A stretch of 64,000 bases of DNA. Source: Oscillospiraceae bacterium. Lineage in GTDB: Bacteria > Bacillota > Clostridia > Oscillospirales > Oscillospiraceae. The notes under the pieces are model-generated. The model was not told the origin of the DNA. It did not search any database and saw only the letters and a list, made by a program, of their open reading frames with translations. The translations under genes and the position numbers were made by a program. Location: positions 62,001 through 126,000 of the forward strand of contig JAFPWF010000027.1 in the NCBI GenBank assembly GCA_017395085.1, written 5' to 3'. This document shows, piece by piece, positions 62,264 to 64,000 of the stretch; the stretch's first letter is position 1, and the number at the start of each line of letters is the position of its first letter.

Positions 62264-64000
62264 TTACTCCTCCGCGGCTTCCGTAAACTCTTCCGCGTTT
62301 CCGCTCGCTTCGCCGTCGGCATTCACTTCATATACAAGCTCATCGCCTGCTTCGGCATCTTCTGCTTCTTCGGCAACCGCCGCTCTCGCAGCTGCCTTCG
62401 CTTCATTCAGAAGCGCACGGATGGAAAGGGAGATCTTATGCTTTTCTTCGTCAATGGCTGTGATCTTTGCTTCCACGACATCACCGACACGAAGAACATC
62501 CTCGGGCTTTTCAATGCGGTGATCGGCAATCTGGCTGATGTGAATCAGCCCGTCGACACCGGGAAGCACTTCAGCAAAGGCCCCAAAGGTCATCAGCTTG
62601 ACAATACGCACCTCGGCAGTGTCTCCGACAGAATAACGGTTGGTGAACATCGTCCAGGGATTGGCTTCGGGATCCTTGTAGCCGAGAGAGATCTTTCTCT
62701 TCTCACGGTCAAAGTTGATGACATAAACATCCAGTTCATCACCGACAGAAACAACTTCCGACGGCTGGTGAATTCTGCCCCAGCTGAGTTCGCTCACATG
62801 CACCATACCGTCAACGCCGCCGATATCAACAAAGGCACCGTAGCTGGTCAGTGACTTTACAACACCGTGGTACTTCTTGCCGACTTCCATTTCGTTCCAG
62901 AGTTTTTCAACACGCTCGCGGCGCTCAGCCTGGGCAACGCGGCGGATAGAGCCTACAACACGTTTTCTCGCACGGTTTACTTCGGTAATGCGAAGACGGA
63001 CCGGCTTGTGCAGCAGCTGGGAAAGTTCTGCTTCACGCGGCAGATCAGTCTGGCTTGCGGGAACAAATACGCGGACACCGTTTACATTGACGACGACGCC
63101 GCCCTTATTCTCTTCCACAACGGTCCCTTCCAGGATCGCATTGCTGTCAACTGCTTCTTCCACATCGATCCATGCCTTTGCAGCATCGAGACGGCGTTTT
63201 GAAAGCATGGCAGTGCCTTCAATGTCATTCACCCGGACGACAATCGCATCGATGGTATCACCGACTTTAACAACGTCCTCAACTTTAATACCGGCATCGG
63301 TAAATTCAGAAGTGGGAATGAAACCGGAATACTTAGCGCCAAGGTCGACACTGACTTCCGTGCCGGTGATGGAAACGACAGTACCGCTGACCTTCTCCCC
63401 GTTATATATATTCTTCATGGTTTCTTCCAGCATCTCGTCAAAGCTGAGTTCCTTTTCCACTGGAACAGAAACCTTTTCCGCTACTTCTTCGGCAACAGCC
63501 TGATCGGCTTCTGCAGCCGCTTCCTCTACTGCCTCTTCGGTAACCAGAGTACCCGGAACTTCTTCCAGAACCTCATCCACTCTGATCTCATCACTCATTT
63601 TACTACTTACCTCCTTAATGATCCACGCAGGCGTTGATGCTCCCGCAGTGAGCCCGACAACCGGGAATTTTTTTAATATGGAAAAATCCAGTTCTTCCGG
63701 CCTTTCAATGAACTGAACATTTTCACAGCTTTGTCGGCATATCTCTGCAAGGTGCTGACTGTTCGCACTGTGCCGCCCACCGATCACAACCATCGCATCA
63801 CAGGCAGCGGAAAGCGCAGCCGCTTCCTCCTGTCTTTTTGATGTTGCAAAGCATATTGTATCAGAAATATCCGCATTTGTACATCTTTTTTTTATGGCAT
63901 TTACGCATTCATCAAAATTGTTTTTTGTCTGCGTCGTCTGCACAACAACCGTGATCGGATCATTCCATTTTTCCGGATGATCCGTCAGCCAGCTCTCGGT
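62264..64000 (-). CDS. ispH-rpsA: IspH-ribosomal protein S1 fusion (5' partial)
   Basis: The gene enters from the right edge; at least 578 codons are visible and no start is in the window. The first part is the C-terminal half of IspH, the [4Fe-4S] enzyme of the last MEP-pathway step. It shows QTTQTK, the third cluster Cys in TICFATSKRQ, and TAGASTPAWII. After an acidic linker come four S1 domains (from about 63440 down: VSGTVVSITGTEVSVDLG, LEGTVVEENKGGVVVNV, HGVVKSLTSYGAFVDIG, AEVRIVKLMTFGAFAEV) and an Ala/Glu-rich tail. Such fusions are known in Clostridia. A strong internal start signal lies between the two parts. Confidence 0.93.
   Translation of the reverse strand, partial: TESWLTDHPEKWNDPITVVVQTTQTKNNFDECVNAIKKRCTNADISDTICFATSKRQEEAAALSAACDAMVVIGGRHSANSQHLAEICRQSCENVQFIERPEELDFSILKKFPVVGLTAGASTPAWIIKEVSSKMSDEIRVDEVLEEVPGTLVTEEAVEEAAAEADQAVAEEVAEKVSVPVEKELSFDEMLEETMKNIYNGEKVSGTVVSITGTEVSVDLGAKYSGFIPTSEFTDAGIKVEDVVKVGDTIDAIVVRVNDIEGTAMLSKRRLDAAKAWIDVEEAVDSNAILEGTVVEENKGGVVVNVNGVRVFVPASQTDLPREAELSQLLHKPVRLRITEVNRARKRVVGSIRRVAQAERRERVEKLWNEMEVGKKYHGVVKSLTSYGAFVDIGGVDGMVHVSELSWGRIHQPSEVVSVGDELDVYVINFDREKRKISLGYKDPEANPWTMFTNRYSVGDTAEVRIVKLMTFGAFAEVLPGVDGLIHISQIADHRIEKPEDVLRVGDVVEAKITAIDEEKHKISLSIRALLNEAKAAARAAVAEEAEDAEAGDELVYEVNADGEASGNAEEFTEAAEE
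63596..63616 (-). promoter_or_regulatory. Internal ribosome binding site and start for a free S1 protein
   Basis: On the - strand AAGGAGGT (63616-63609), 10 nt, then ATG (63598) in the same frame as the fusion, at the linker between IspH and the S1 domains (MSDEIRVDEV start). It would give a 444-residue S1 protein with all four S1 domains. Confidence 0.65.

Overview
The window comes from a low-to-mid GC Gram-positive bacterium, most likely a member of the class Clostridia (Bacillota). Pointers are the IspH-ribosomal protein S1 fusion at the right end, the CdaA/CdaR and RemA/Gmk/RpoZ/PriA gene order, a PrkC/PrpC pair, PPi-type phosphofructokinase, an NfnAB-type bifurcating transhydrogenase, a clostripain-family protease and the divergent clostridial type of NAD+ DNA ligase. 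No phage, insertion sequence or CRISPR array was seen. The genus cannot be fixed from this sequence alone.

Layout. 1-8 kb (all + strand): end of deoC, tgt, yajC, a XerD-like recombinase, ruvC-ruvA-ruvB, two small redox or zinc proteins, trmK and radA. At about 8.0 kb the gene direction flips. A second Xer-type recombinase (- strand) faces radA tail to tail across a shared palindromic terminator, and its 5' leader holds a 28-bp sequence that strongly resembles a dif site. This looks like a replication terminus neighbourhood. 9-16 kb: a degenerate P1B-ATPase-like gene co-transcribed with class II aldolase (fba), a divergent PPi-phosphofructokinase (pfp), a papain-like hypothetical, thioredoxin and a GPH-family sugar symporter.

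15.9-33.4 kb is one co-directional - strand block: cdaA-cdaR-rseC-yicC-remA-gmk-rpoZ-priA-def-fmt-rsmB-rlmN-prpC-prkC-rsgA-yebC-(rnpB)-murD-aluminium-resistance/Met-gamma-lyase-like. It merges c-di-AMP synthesis, translation start and ribosome maturation, replication restart and cell-wall signalling. RNase P RNA lies inside this block, directly in front of murD. 33.5-46.5 kb: prfC with a cyclodeaminase-family gene (-), pcrA-DUF4342-RluA family (+), rsmI-ligA-clostripain (-), and long-form hpf plus a zinc ribbon (+).

46.5-59.5 kb (- strand): a SpoVB/MurJ-like flippase with an FAD dehydrogenase, nfnA-nfnB, acyl-ACP thioesterase, a putative glycoside hydrolase, rpiB, a YabR-like S1 protein, then an envelope cluster (an apparently circularly permuted substrate-binding lipoprotein, a membrane-anchored beta-lactamase-fold protein and an unknown lipoprotein), an RlmI-like methyltransferase and tRNA-Gly(CCC). 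59.6-64 kb: a putative metal exporter, a membrane protein joining a catalytically dead DnaQ-like domain to an SH3 domain (+), and ispH-rpsA (-), cut by the window edge.

The observations most worth following are the dif-like site at the strand switch, the P-type pseudo-ATPase, the permuted binding protein, the dead-exonuclease/SH3 fusion and the strong internal ribosome binding site inside the IspH-S1 fusion.
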